From Spirodela intermedia (lineage: Eukaryota > Streptophyta > Magnoliopsida > Alismatales > Araceae): 64,000 bases of DNA. Made by a program: the position numbers and the translations under genes. The stretch spans positions 3,251,037 through 3,315,036 of the forward strand of contig LR746274.1 in the NCBI GenBank assembly GCA_902729315.2, read 5' to 3'. Below the pieces are notes generated by a model. That model searched no databases, had not been told where the DNA came from, and saw only the letters and a program-made list of their open reading frames with translations. Positions 23,145 to 40,440 of the stretch are shown piece after piece. Numbering within the stretch: position 1 is the stretch's first letter; each line of letters begins with the position of its first letter.

Positions 23145-23632
23145 TGTAAGGAAAATATACAAGCATAATCATAATAATAATGAAAACTCAATTTTTGAAT
23201 ATCAATGAGAGCAAATATTATAAGATAAATCACCAAACTATGAGAAATCTTAATGAGAACAAACCTTCTATCATAATACCTCAAATTTATGTCTCAATGC
23301 CCATGAGATGACCAACACATTGTTGGGCTAACAATTGACTCTTCTCTACATTTATAATGATTTCACCTATGATAGAAGAAAGAAAAAAGACTAAAAAAAA
23401 GAGGAGATTTGATGAAGAGACAAGAATCAAAAGAAAGGAGAGATCCCAAGAAGAAGAAAAAAATTTCATTCATTATACCACAAAAAAGAAAATAAATGTA
23501 CTATTTATAGAAAAAAAAGGACATGATAACTACCCCCCCCAAAAAAAGAGTCATTCACAAACTATGTGGGCATGCCTACATATTTAGGAGTTGATGATTT
23601 TAACCATTCTCATTTTCCTTGCTCATTTCCTA
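23145..23632 (-). repeat. 5' LTR of the copia element
   Basis: The plus-strand reading begins TGTAAGGAAAATATAC and ends near ...CCTACACA, consistent with TG...CA termini. It carries a minus-strand TATA box (CTATAAATAG, complement 23501-23510) placed as an LTR promoter should be. The first 130 bases match the partial 3' LTR at 17415. The outer boundary (about 23632) is inferred from the CA dinucleotide, not from a second full copy. Confidence 0.65.
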
Positions 23633-24422
23633 CACAACCCTCAAACAAGTCAATAGGGATGGGCTCTCACCATCAACCACTCCATGCATGTCCCCTGAAT
23701 GAGATAGTGGGGATGGGTTGACACTACTAACACCAACTATAAAAATGAGTACCACATGCATGCATATTCGTTTAATCTTTTTGTCTATTGCCATCCTTCT
23801 ATTTTCTTTTCTTTTTTTATGTGATTCATGAGTATGCTTTTCAAAGATTAGATCAGCCAAAGTTATTTTGTTTCATCAGCCTATTCTGATTACATTACTC
23901 ATATTTCTATAGCAACAACACCACCCACACATCAGTCAGCCACAAACTACAGTAACTTTGTGGCTGCCCATAGCTCTACTGCCGCCCATGTGCCAAGTGC
24001 GCGGCCACCTGCAAGCCTTGATGAGAGTTAGGGACATGAACCAAAACAAAAGTGAGGAGGCCCTCTTGCAATGGCTGGACTAGCTCAAGATTATCTAGCT
24101 CTAATTTCTTGAGGGGGAATCAAAATCATACACTTTCAGTCAACTTTTTTTAGATTGAATTATCTTCCATACATACTCTAGTCTATTAATTCAAATATGG
24201 AGGTCAATAATTTGACCTTTAAATCTACTTTCACGATGACTAAAGTGAGTTTGTATATATATCCATTCTTCCATGGGTTTAGATCTCCTCATTTACACCC
24301 AAGGTAATCGAAATCGATCTAAGTTCTCAAAATGGAGCAATGGCCAGCCATCTCAAAATCTACTCTGCCCTTGGTTGAGAAAGGAGAGAGCATACATATC
24401 ATAGTAAGATGCACAAAGAGAA

Positions 24423-24426
<4 letters not shown>

Positions 24427-24477
<51 letters not shown>
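24427..24477. repeat. (GA)n microsatellite, about 25 units
   Basis: An uninterrupted GA run of about 51 bases, among the longest pure simple repeats in the window. Its length and purity suggest high mutability. Confidence 0.97.
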
Positions 24478-24877
24478 ATTTTCTTCTTCTATTTCTTATT
24501 TCTAGGCAGGTTTTTTGGGTTGAATTTTATTGATTTTGGATGTTATATTGAATATCTTTAGAGATTGAGAATGCAAAAAACAAGGATGTGTTCTAGGAGA
24601 TATGTAGCAACCCAGCCATGGGTTAAAAAGTACATGAGTCATCTTGTGGGCCCCAAGTGGAACAATTTCACTAAGTCAAATGGGAGTGTGGACCTTCTTT
24701 ATGGGCCCGTAGTAAGCCGAAAATGACCCATTTTGGATAAAATTTAGTTTTGGATAACCATTTATTGGATCCACATGTTTGATTGAGATAGCGACTCCAC
24801 CTCCCTCAAAGTATGGCCCTCAGCTCCTCAATTGTTAAGCTTGTAGATAGAGATAGAGGCTCACACACAAACTTATC

Positions 24878-25202
24878 GAGAGAGAGAGAGAGAGAGAGGG
24901 AGGGAGGGAGAGAGGGAGAGAATGACGTGGTGTGAGGATTTTGGATACACTGATTGGAATCCTTCAATTGTAATTGTCTTCCTTCCTATGTGGCAACAAG
25001 TGGGGCTTAATGAGATGAATGAAAAATAGAGGAGGGAAAATGAAGGGAAACAAATGATGTCAACAAGATATCGGATCAAGGGAAACAAGATGTGCTATGT
25101 GATATCCAATGTCTTTTTTAACATGTTAATAAATATCCAATGCTTTTTTTTAAAGCACAAGCCTCAAAGGGGAGAGAGAGGGAGAGAGAGAGAGAGAGAG
25201 AT
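24878..25202. repeat. Cluster of (GA)n/(GGGA)n microsatellites
   Basis: Two purine tracts (about 24878-24920 and 25170-25202) flank 250 bases of AT-rich sequence in the same orientation. Confidence 0.85.
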
Positions 25203-28200
25203 AGTCAACTAGAAAATAATTGAGCAAAAGAGAGATAAGATAATGATGCTCACTATCAATAGAGTTAGGGGCCAACATATAAAAAGAAGCCTTGCTCTAC
25301 CACTCTTGTGCAATAACATCACTTGCATGAGTCTCAACCTTGTATCAGTGAAGTCATTGGATATAGAAAATCAGAATATTAAGACTTACCTATAAGATAA
25401 TGAGAATTTTATATTATATAAACTTATTATTATATTTATTTATTTTAAAATAATTTTAGTGTTTATATCAATACCGTTCAATACAAATAATAGCAATAAT
25501 GTGTCATTTGAATCAATTTCTAATCTAATATCATCATCAATTTCATAATTTTATATTAGAAATATTATTTCATAAAATTATTATATATTGGTCATCAAAA
25601 TAATATTGAGTGAATCCATAATTCAACACCTAAAAATGTTGTAGGTCATGAAACTTAATATCTCTAAATATCACCCATTTACTACTTGCTCACTATCAAG
25701 TAATTCAACAACATTACATTGACATCCATGTTTTAAAATACTACCTCCCACAACTCTTTTTACCTTGACATCAGCCATCCATAATGTTCGAACGAGTTGT
25801 TGCCATCTCCACAGCTACCTAGACATAGTCCAAGTGCTCTTCCAATGTGTGGATTTAACTTTTGTTAGCTTCCATCATTCAAGTTGATACAATCACTCAC
25901 TCTTCTATTCAAAAGAGACTTTGACCTTGCAGCTTACTATCATTGATTGTTGCTATTAACTTTAAATTTTTCTATATTTAATTTTATTTATTTGTATATG
26001 TTCGTGTTAATTTTTTTAGAAGAATGTAAAAATATATTGCTAAATTAGGAAGTTAGAAGTTAACATGTTTTCAATTTTTTTAAAAATAAATTATTTAATA
26101 AATAAATATTATATAGTATTTATATTTTTTATTTATTATATAGACTGTAGCCTATGACAATGCCTAAATTGGGGACTTGTCTGATGGCTTATTCATGTTT
26201 AATTAATATACCTATTTTCTTTGTGACATCTTTTGATATGAGACTAAATATGTGACTGAGAACATGAGTGAACCAACACGCAATGGTTCAACCCAAGGAT
26301 GCTCAAAGTGCCAAATTACTTGGAGGTTAAGTGAGCTCACGATTATTTTCTAACGAAACATACATTATCGATTATCATCACAGCTGACATAAAAACTCAA
26401 AGACAATCATAGAAACATTCATTCTTTCCTCCCTTTGTGCAATTAAAGCCTTCAACAATTGACAAGTTTATTCGTTCCTCCATTCAACACACTCAAGGCC
26501 TTTGGCAAGTGGTCAGCTCATCTTATTTCATCTCACACAATGACGATAGTGTCATAAATCTTCTTCTTGGAAGATCTCTTTAGTGAGTGACCTAGTACTT
26601 CTATAGGAAACCTCTATGACTACAAGCATGGTGTGACGTGTTTGGATGATTCAAAGTTGCCACACTAGCATCTTTAGTTGCTTGGGAGGTGACCCATCAA
26701 ATGAGCAACATTTTTTTCTCTTTTTCAACAATTTATTTTTATTTTTACTTGAACTATATGCCTTCTAATAAAAATTTGAAGAACTAATACAAAAATGAAT
26801 GAACAAGGTTTTTTTCTCTCCTAATTTTTTTTAACTTTTCTAAGATCATTGTAGGACATTTTCAACATTTCTCCATTAGTTTTTGTAATTGATTTTAGAA
26901 AAATTATATTATTGGTGCTCCGTGAACTTAGTCAAAATAACCAAGATATTTCTATGATTTTAATATATAATAGTAAGATTAAGAGCTGATTATTTAACAC
27001 TTAATATTTCAAAAATAGTTAAGAGATATTCACGCATGATCTCACATCTTTTGTGTGTACTTTTGCATCACATGTTTGTCTGAGAAATGTTGTCAAACTG
27101 AGTTAAGAGTAAACTAAATCATTGTAAATGGGTTGACTGATGTTTCTCTCTCCTCATTATTCTTCTAAATTCTCTCTCACTATATATATATTTATCTTTT
27201 TCCCATTGTTTTCTATTTGGAATTCCTTCTAAATCCACCTACATTCTCTCTCTATCTCACATGATATTCTTCCTATTCCTTCCTCTTAAATCTCTCATCT
27301 TCTTAATCTCTTGTAATATATTTTCTTAAAATTTGTGATAAAGCACTAAGATTATTTTACATTAAAAGCTAAATAATTATAATGACAAATTATTCCTCCT
27401 CCTTATGTTGAATTGGAATCACCATTATATTAAAATTCAATTAAAGTTTCATTTATAAAATTTATTAGATATTTAGTCTCAATGAAAAATATTCATCAGT
27501 TACCATTCTTTTTTCAGACCAAAACAAACATTTTGATACCATGATATGAACAAATTCAAAAGTGCTTAACCATGTGCAATCTTATACATCTCTTTGACGC
27601 TAAGCAGCCTTTATCCTTGCTGAGGACCTCATAAAATCAGAAAAAAACTCAAAGGAAGATTGTTCTCTTATTTCACATTAAAAAAAATCTAACATATCAA
27701 AATACCTTTGTCAACTTCATGACACTTTACCTTTAGATATTCATATAGAATTTGTCTCCTGGGTACATATATGTGATTGTAAATTAGCCATACCCATTGA
27801 CACCATATACATATGTATCAATTGACATTCTACACTATTAAATTGATCCACACTTCACATGTCCATGTAGATTGACAATGTGCACTTTCTATGTGATAGA
27901 TGTCCATGGTACGTACCTACACTGTTATGTATTATGACACACTCCACTACTATTACATATCATGCTACCCTAAAGATTTTAAAAAATACAATCAACATAA
28001 ATAAAAAAATTCAACAAGAACAAATTGATTCAAAGTTGAAAATTTGATTTTATAGTGAAAAAATGATTCAATTGATTTATTAATATATACTAAAATGATT
28101 TTTAGGTTATTACCTCTTTACCTCTTATATTCAATTTCAATGATCTAAACAATCATCAATCTCCCTATTTATTCTTCTAAAACTAAACTAACTCTAATTT

Positions 28201-28579
28201 TCTTCATTGTTCTTTGAGGAGTAGCCAAGTTCTTGGTTCAAGTGTCATCAAGAATAGTATCTCTGCAACTAATCTCCTAACTAATACCTATAAGAGAAAG
28301 TAACAAAATCTTAACTTAAAAAAATAGGAAGATGAGTGGTGACCCACAAGAAATAGACCACACACAAAAGAGGAAAAAAATTAAAAAGCTAGGTTTAGCT
28401 CAAATGTCTTAAACTAGGCTCTAAGTACTATTTTTATATCCCTCTTATCTCACCATAAAATTATTAAAATAAATATTTTTTGGAGCTTTTTCTCCTCTAT
28501 TATTGAGCCTTTATGTAGCTTAAAGATCTTAAATAATTTACTTCATTTGAGTCCAATTTAAAATATCTCATATCTCAAC

Positions 28580-29310
28580 ACTATCATCATGCTACCTCAA
28601 AATGTTGTATGTCACTACATGCTTCTACCTAGTTGTGTGCTCACATACATGTATGACATGTTGTCTATACAACACCACTTCATGCTAAAATTTCTCACAT
28701 GCATTAACATCATGCCACATATTAAAATTAGTGTAGCACAACTTTGTGCTGCACTTCATGATATGTTTCACCACATCACATGTCACCAAACACATGATCA
28801 TTTTATTTTAAGGTGTTATTCTAGTGTGGTTGTTATGTTTCAAAAAACTAGTGTATGTCTGTGTTGAGCCTCTATTACTCTCATATGTCATGTTGTGCCA
28901 AGTTACATCTCTGTGTATACATTATGTTGTTATGTGACACACTTGTATTGCTCCACACCACTATGTTACAATTGTTGTGCACCATGCTCTGAATCATTAG
29001 TGTTGAGTGTTTGTAGCTCTCATAAGTCGCATTGTGTAAGATATGTGTGCAGAGGTGTACATTGTTGTTGTGTTGTGATGTGCCTACTTGAGTGCACTGA
29101 AGCCCTCTTGTGCCCATTGCACTACTAGCATGTGACCATCATGCCACATTATGCAAGTGCATGCTTGGGTTGTGTCAACATAGAGTGTATGCACACATTA
29201 TTATTGTGTTGTGTAATGTTGTCTCATGTTGTACTCCCATACATACTTGAGCCCGCATGCACTACATTACACAACAAACATGCAACCATTATGCATCATA
29301 GAGCCGACAA
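28580..29310. repeat. CA/TG-dinucleotide-rich block
   Basis: This block is strikingly rich in ATG, CAT, TGTTGTG and CACTAC words (for example ATGCCACAT, TGTTGTGT, CACTACATT). They recur at irregular spacing on both strands, giving cysteine/histidine-rich chance frames. It may be an eroded minisatellite. A related patch recurs at about 30000-30075. Confidence 0.45.
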
Positions 29311-30257
29311 CATGCTAAGTCTCCATAACTTCTTCTATTATAAAAATTGCCAAATCATCAAGGAATATAAAATGATATTCTCAAATGGATTGCAGCTGGA
29401 AAGTAATTGAAGATATAATAAATATTTGAGGTAGAAATCAGGAGCGCACTTCTTTAAGTATCTGAGATGTGGCAAATACAGCATGTAGACAACCTTCCAT
29501 ACGCTATATATTCACCTCGAATATACATGTATTCTGCTGTTTTGTACCCTCCAAGAATAGTCACCTTGGTCTTTCTTTCTTTCCTCTATCTCTATTGTGA
29601 ACAACTTCTATTACAGCCTTCGAGTTGCAGTCTTGCTTCACAAGGACAGCTAAACCTGAAATGATCAAGGAAGACAACAAACCAAAAGAAGAGAGGTGGG
29701 GAGAGATATCTAAACAAAGAAGATATGGAAGAAAAAGGGAAAGAACCTTAAATCCCAAGTGTTTTCTTACATAGTTCGTGCCCCTTGACAATAGAGCATG
29801 TAACAAGGTTTTAACCCTCTCACATCCCTTGAAAGAGTTACCCTTTTGCCTTTCTATATGGGCCAAAAGAAAGTGCCAATATATAATGTCTCACTCCTAT
29901 AAGTTTTGGGCCTATTTTAGGCCCATATTATTGAAGTATGAAGCCATATCTTAACAGCTTTCAGAAGTCACATGGGGTTCACTGTGCACAAGATGTTTTT
30001 TTTTGTGTGTACACCATGTCACATCATGCCAAATTCACATACACCAGTTTTCTCTGCACAAAATGCCACACAACATTATGTTGATTGTTCAAATATACTC
30101 TAAAACTTGATATGATAAGTTGAGGGTGAGATAGATGGCTAAGAATATAGTGTCAATAGAGTGCCAGCACACAAGCCTCTTCCATGTCGATCCTCTCCCT
30201 AGACCACTACCATTCTCTATTGCATAATTACTTTCAAACAACATTCAAATATCCATC
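29311..30257. other. AT-rich intergenic region
   Basis: No gene is supported. The stretch at 29640-29945 contains TTGGGCCTATTTTAGGCCCA, a near-palindrome of TAGGCCCA/TGGGCC type often found in plant LTRs and promoters. The assignment is open. Confidence 0.4.
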
Positions 30258-30400
30258 TGAGTAGGGGCGTGAACTTGTGATGGAGATGGTGGAGAACAAC
30301 AAGATGGCAGCTTCGTGGCCACTAATGATGATGATTCTAATAGAGAGAAGTGGTGAGGACCATGGGATCAAGGTCCCTTGAGAAGAGGGGCACAAAGATG
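30258..30400 (+). pseudogene. Decayed fragment of GT-1 exon 1
   Basis: From 30265 the frame reads GRELVMEMVENNKMAA, then MMMILIERSGEDHGIKVP, before a TGA at 30379-30381. It aligns with residues 23-65 of the GT-1 protein encoded at 12648 ([16 protein letters not shown], then [18 protein letters not shown]) with a two-codon deletion. The alanine-rich stretch is replaced and the twin lysines are lost to the stop. Nucleotide similarity continues a few bases past the stop (GAGAAGAGGG) and then ends. No trihelix domain or other exon follows. It is a partial gene copy about 15 kb from its likely source, same strand. Confidence 0.85.
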
Positions 30401-31473
30401 GGTTAGATTCAAGCTTTCACACTAGGTCCATGGTTGGCTAAGAATGAGTTAGGCTTCTCTATTAGCGGGATTAAGTCATTTTTTAAATTATTATTTACCA
30501 CATTAATTATTTTTTCCAAAAGTAAATATTTTTTTACTATAAAAATCTGAATAAAAAAGTTGCGCATCCAATAAAAGACTGCCCTTTTAAGAAAAAACTT
30601 GATACATTTGTAACAAAAGTAAGAGTATCTTGAGTTATTTAATCATTGTACCACATGTCATTAAGATATAGAATTAATATGAATGTATTTATATTAAATA
30701 ATTAAATGTTAGTATTAAGATAAAATAATATATATTTTCCTAACGACCATAGTTTATGGGATGTCAATCTTGTTGAAAAGGCCTTCATGTCGATAGGCAA
30801 TAGCCGATTAAACATTATAGCCCATCCAAAAAGAAATACATCTGAACTATCCAACGATAAATTCAATTCTAAGTGAAAAAAATAGGACTTTTGAATAAAT
30901 TAACCATAGCTGCTTCCTACATCCTTGGCTTGTCAAGATGTCATGCTTAGTTCATAACATTCACTTAATATGGATCAAACCATTGAAGACGTTGAGAAAT
31001 CTTCCAAATATTGTCTTCTATCATAATCTTACAGAAAAAAGGCCTTAAAAAATAAAATCTGATGAATTGTCCTCGTGATTTTATGTGGGTACCGACCAAT
31101 AGGCAAAGTGAGAATGAGCCAAAGTTCGTCCCTTCTTGGAGTTCAGTCTCGAAGTCCCAGCCGAAAAAATATTTTTTTTTCTAGTCGGTCTTTAGGTGAG
31201 ATCCCCAGTCCAATAGGCAAAGTGAGAAATCTTCCCGCTATGTCTCCGTGGCCCCCTCTCATGGTGGGGGCAGTGTGCACGTGATGATGTGGATGGTCTG
31301 TCGACACACGTGTCTCGTTCTTGGACGACAGTTGTCCGTCAGCACCCGTGACCAGCGAACATCCGGGATTTGGTGACCGGATCCCCCCATCTGCCTTAAC
31401 ATAGCTGCAACAAGCGATGGCAACATAGTCCTCCTCGGAGGCCGCGTACGGATTGACTACCAGAACCAGCTGA

Positions 31474-31507
<34 letters not shown>

Positions 31508-31962
31508 TCATCCGGGGTGGGCGCGAATTTTCTTGGAAAATAATTAATACCCGATCGAAATAAATAATGTTTTTTAGAACAGGTACATCAATACAAAAAA
31601 AAAAGATGATCGGTGAGGAAATTCCATCATTTGAGGTATCTTTATATCACACAGGAAAATGAATCACTTAATCAAGATGGAAGTTAAACCCCAATTTCTT
31701 TGTATACCTCTCTATCTAAAAGAAGAAGGAAAAAAGTGTTCAAAGATGGAGATCTTGGTAGACATGTCATTAGTGAGCTTCTGTTAGTCAAATGTATATT
31801 TCAAGATAGACTACACCCCACAATGTCTCCAAATACATTGGACTTGGCCTTTGACCCAACTTAAGTAAGTTAGTTGAGAAAATCTACGAACTGGGCTCCA
31901 CTACTTGAGGGATGATATCCTCAATCCGGGCCTCTCCATGCAACTATGACAGATAGAGATAA

Positions 31963-32019
<57 letters not shown>

Positions 32020-33150
32020 TAGGACAATAATCCAGGAGAGGGGGCTAGAAACTTCCAGAATGAGTGACTTGCTTCGGTCAACCTAAAAGCATAAAAAAAA
32101 TGGACCATCTTAAAAAAAATTGAATGAATGATATGTAAGATACCTGAGACTAATTATACGATTTCATGTTGCACGGGAAGAAAATCTTCACCAGTTTGGG
32201 TGGAGCTGCGAGGATGTGTCCTCCTCAACGTTAATGTATTTGTCCTTTGTTAGAGAAAACCGCTCTTTCGACGGTCAAGATGAAGTCCTTTGTTTGATTA
32301 AGTAGTTTACCCTCGTTGGGGGGATGACCCACCATCAACCACCATGCATTTGGACTAACAAATTGCAAAAAACTCTCTCTCTCTATCATCCGTACAGGAT
32401 GTCGTATCTATATACGTGATGTCCATCTGATGAGCTCAGGGGTGACGACATTTGGACTAGCATTCGAGTCTGACTTCGAAGGGGGGGTAGAGAGAGAGAG
32501 TAGACAGGATCAAAATGGTAATGGATGACGAACGGATGATCAACACACCAAGGACAGATTTCTCCACACCAACTCTCCTCTCCTTCCTCAAGCCATGTGT
32601 CTGGCTGTCTGAGACTCCCGTGTCTCCTTTAAAGCTTTCCGCACTTGATCTCACAGTCCCTCCCCAATCGCCGTCTCCAAGGTTTCACCTTCCCCCACAC
32701 GGCGTCTCTCTCTCTCCCCTCCCCCCGAAGCCATCTGTCTGGCTATATGTCCCTCGCGCCCCTCCTCTAAAGCTTTCCTCACAGAGTTTCACAGTCCCCC
32801 CCCCCCTCCCCCAACACTGCTATCTCCAAGGTTTCGTCCACCCTGGCACCACTGCGCTGGCTTCTCTTGTGAGTCTCTCTCTCTCACTCTCTCTCTATTT
32901 ATCCATTTATCTCTATCTCTGCCTATCTATCTATCCATCTCTATCTCTGTCTATTCATCTATCTATCTCTCGCTGGGTAGCTGGCTACCTCTCCGGGATA
33001 TTCGTCTATCTGGTAAATTATTCAGATATGACGGAGAATATCCTGCCTCCCTTGATGAGGATATCTGTTGACATCATTTGGATACGGATGAGCTCATCCT
33101 CATCCCCTCTCCTCTCCCATCCGTCTCAATGGGCCCCACTCCCTCGCTCG
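30401..33150. other. Intergenic region with several simple repeats
   Basis: No gene is recognised. The contents are a 19-bp direct repeat CCAATAGGCAAAGTGAGAA (31096-31114 and 31210-31228), (CT)n at 31474-31506, (AG)n at 31965-32017, and CT/TATC-rich sequence at 32865-32970. The 212-codon frame at 32515-33153 is Ser/Leu/Pro-rich and crosses these microsatellites, so it is not supported as a gene. Confidence 0.5.
31965..32017. repeat. (AG)n microsatellite, about 26 units
   Basis: An uninterrupted run of about 53 bases in an otherwise gene-free stretch. Confidence 0.97.
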
Positions 33151-33844
33151 TAAGAAGAGTACCATCACAATTTAAGGATTCCCATGTGCTTATCCGTAAA
33201 TCTCACCCCCACTCTCTCTCTCTCTCTCTCTCTCTCTAGAAGCCCGGGAGTTGAGGAGCTGAGAGAGGTGGAGTTGCCGTCCGGGGGGAAACACGTGGAT
33301 CCGAGAGTGGTTATCCGAATCCCAATTCACTCCAAACGGGTCGCTTTCGGCCCATTGTGGGCCCATTAAAGCGGCCCATACTCCCGACAGACGACCCACT
33401 TGGGGTCAAATACGTTTCATTGGGGCCCATATGCTCACCAATTCTGCTCGTGTCCCACGTGTACGGCCCTGGCTCGTGCATAAGCGGCCGCCAGGTGTCA
33501 ATACATGAGAGGAGATTCGAGATCTCCCCTGTTGCGATTCGCCTGGAGGTCTGCGGTCGTGACTTTTCTTAAATAGCCTCTAGATAATAAACAAGTATAT
33601 TTAATCCGCCATCTTCCACTTTTTTAGACAGGGAAAATTTATAAGAGTCATTTCACAAAGCCTTCTTCTTCCCTCTTCGATCTCCTCCCTTCCTACCCCC
33701 GTAGAACTAACCTAGCTGCAGAACGTGTCGGCGGCAGGGAATCGCCCAAGTCGCAGTTCTCACCGTTGAACTGGAGAGAATCCCTCCGTGGGCCTGGCCT
33801 CCCTCCACGGGCAGCATCTCTCCTCTTGAACCCATTTTAATGTC

Positions 33845-33896
<52 letters not shown>

Positions 33897-34399
33897 GAGG
33901 AAAGATGTCGTCTCCTAGTACACATTCTTGCTTCTGCATTCTCAGGCTCTGATAAATAAAATTCAACGGGACATGGTCGCCTACAGAATAGATAAGAACA
34001 GAAGAAGGCTCTCCCCCTCCCCCATTTATCGCCTCAATCTACGCCTTTCCTTCACCACCCCACCACCATTGATCTCGTCTCATCTTCTCTCTCTTTCTCT
34101 CTCTCTCTCTATCTATCTATCTGTGCTTCTCAAAGGTTCTCTCCCTGCCTGCACACAATGCGGGGATGAGAAGGCTATCAGGCCGAGGGAAGAGGAAGAT
34201 GCCCTCCTTCCTCCTGCATTGTGGACACATCTCGTTCTCTTTCTCCGCCACCCATTGCTCCGTCTAAGAGTTCCTCTCTCATCCCCTTCCTCTGCTGCAA
34301 ACCCCTGCGTAAGATCTTCTTTTCGTCTCTCCAGAAGGGGCAGGCTCACAGCAGCTTTCTCACTCTCTCTCTCTTTCTCATAGTGTTTCAGTAATCAAG
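33151..34399 (+). promoter_or_regulatory. Upstream region and leader of the ABCC gene
   Basis: GGCCCA/TGGGCC motifs cluster at 33349-33430 (TCGGCCCATTGTGGGCCCAT, GCGGCCCATA, GGGGCCCAT), with a CCCACGTGT G-box-like site at about 33454 and ACACGTGG at 33292. A TATA-like TTTATAAG lies at about 33639. From there to the ATG at 34400 the sequence is pyrimidine-rich, as in plant leaders, and includes (GA)n at 33849-33892. A leader intron is likely but not fixed. The gene served is inferred from position. Confidence 0.4.
33849..33892. repeat. (GA)n microsatellite
   Basis: An uninterrupted 44-base GA run, about 500 bases upstream of the ABCC start and probably within its leader. Confidence 0.96.
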
Positions 34400-39491
<5,092 letters not shown>

Positions 39492-40440
39492 AGCAGGCGG
39501 CCGATCTGACAGAACTCCCATGATCAGAGGCTCTGTCCGCGAGCGGAGAATCAGCAGAGGAGAAACCCACAAAACCCCATAAATCATCAGAAGGCGGCAT
39601 CTGTTTCACGGAGCAAGGGGAATTCTCCACGCTCCACACGGGAATGATCGACAAACATTTCAAGGAAGATCGCGATCCCAAGCTCCAATCGATCTCGGCG
39701 ATAAACGAGGGCATGATTTCAAGACTACGGCACTGTTGATGAAGCGGCGAAAGTGTCATCTCTCACCTGATCTCGGACGTCCTCCGGCGAGATGAGTCCC
39801 TCCCCCTCCGCCTCGACCGGATCTCTCACGCATTCCCTTCAGCATTTGGATTCAAGAATGGGCGGAGAAATGTACAGACTGAACTCAATCCATTTCTATT
39901 CCGTACGATCGATTTCATTGGTAAAAAACAAGTAAACTTTTGGAGCTGATTGATGAGCACCCAATCAACAGGGGCGTCATCAACCGTCTGAAATAATACC
40001 ATTTAAAAAAGGGGAAAAAAAGGTGTTTCTGTACGTGGAAAATGTGAGCTATAATATATTAATGGGGAAAGGGGCTTCAATTATTCTTCAAAAAAAACAC
40101 ACGACAAAAGCCTCCCACTACTAACAAAAAAATTAAAACTCTGATTATTATTATTATTATTATTAGACAGTGGTATTATTATTGGAGGTTTTGCTCTGGA
40201 TTTATGAAATTTGACTCTATGTTGACAAAAGTTGAGGGGTTGACTTAGAACCAATAACAGTTATAAGAAAATTAATACATATTCTTTTTTATAAAGCGGA
40301 TGCAAGAAACTGGGAAGAGTAAATGCCTATAATTAATATTCACACACATTTAAAAAAAAATTATATAAATTTGATAGCTCAGAAAAGGGTTGTGGAAATA
40401 TCTTTTTTTTTTTGTTCAAAGTTATTCTTATGGGCGCGAC
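39492..40440. other. ABCC 3' flank
   Basis: The 3' UTR is followed by AT-rich intergenic sequence with an (ATT)n run at 40144-40165. A 91-codon minus frame at 39484-39759 overlaps the ABCC end and has no recognisable features. Confidence 0.55.

Larger units (their letters stand above)
17415..23632 (-). mobile_element. Decayed Ty1/copia LTR retrotransposon, minus orientation
   Basis: Reading the minus strand from high to low coordinates gives LTR (about 23632-23145), gag from an ATG at 23100, integrase (about 21680-21420), reverse transcriptase (about 20350-19800), RNase H (about 19530-19290), and an LTR end at 17415. Every domain is split by stops and frameshifts and the sequence is extremely AT-rich, so the element is inactive. 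The two LTR ends share about 130 bases starting TGTAAG(G/A)AAAATAT. A degraded primer-binding-site-like sequence lies just inside the 5' LTR. The internal part is interrupted by a 650-bp repeat at 20670-21317 and probably by foreign sequence at 17591-19020. Family: Tnt1-like copia order (integrase before reverse transcriptase). Confidence 0.85.
23633..28579. other. Gene-free AT-rich tract
   Basis: I find no supportable gene. The contents are (GA)n runs at 24427-24477, 24878-24920 and 25172-25202, long A/T tracts, and a TTTTGATACCATG phrase at about 27532-27544. That phrase is the complement of a decayed copia primer-binding site and may mark another element remnant. Everything else is unassigned. 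Confidence 0.55.

Noticed and set aside
17415-23632. CRISPR-like or tandem viral array in the AT-rich tract
   Set aside because: Repeats are LTR copies and a dispersed 650-bp repeat in a plant nuclear setting; no regular spacers.
28361-28382. 20-base match to the start of GT-1 intron 1 (ACACACAAAAGAGGAAAAAA)
   Set aside because: Low-complexity purine sequence; no flanking GT-1 exon similarity, and it is 1.9 kb from the real GT-1 fragment.
32515-33153. 212-codon Ser/Leu/Pro-rich plus frame
   Set aside because: Its middle is a CT/TATC microsatellite translation and both ends lack conserved motifs; simple-sequence artefact.
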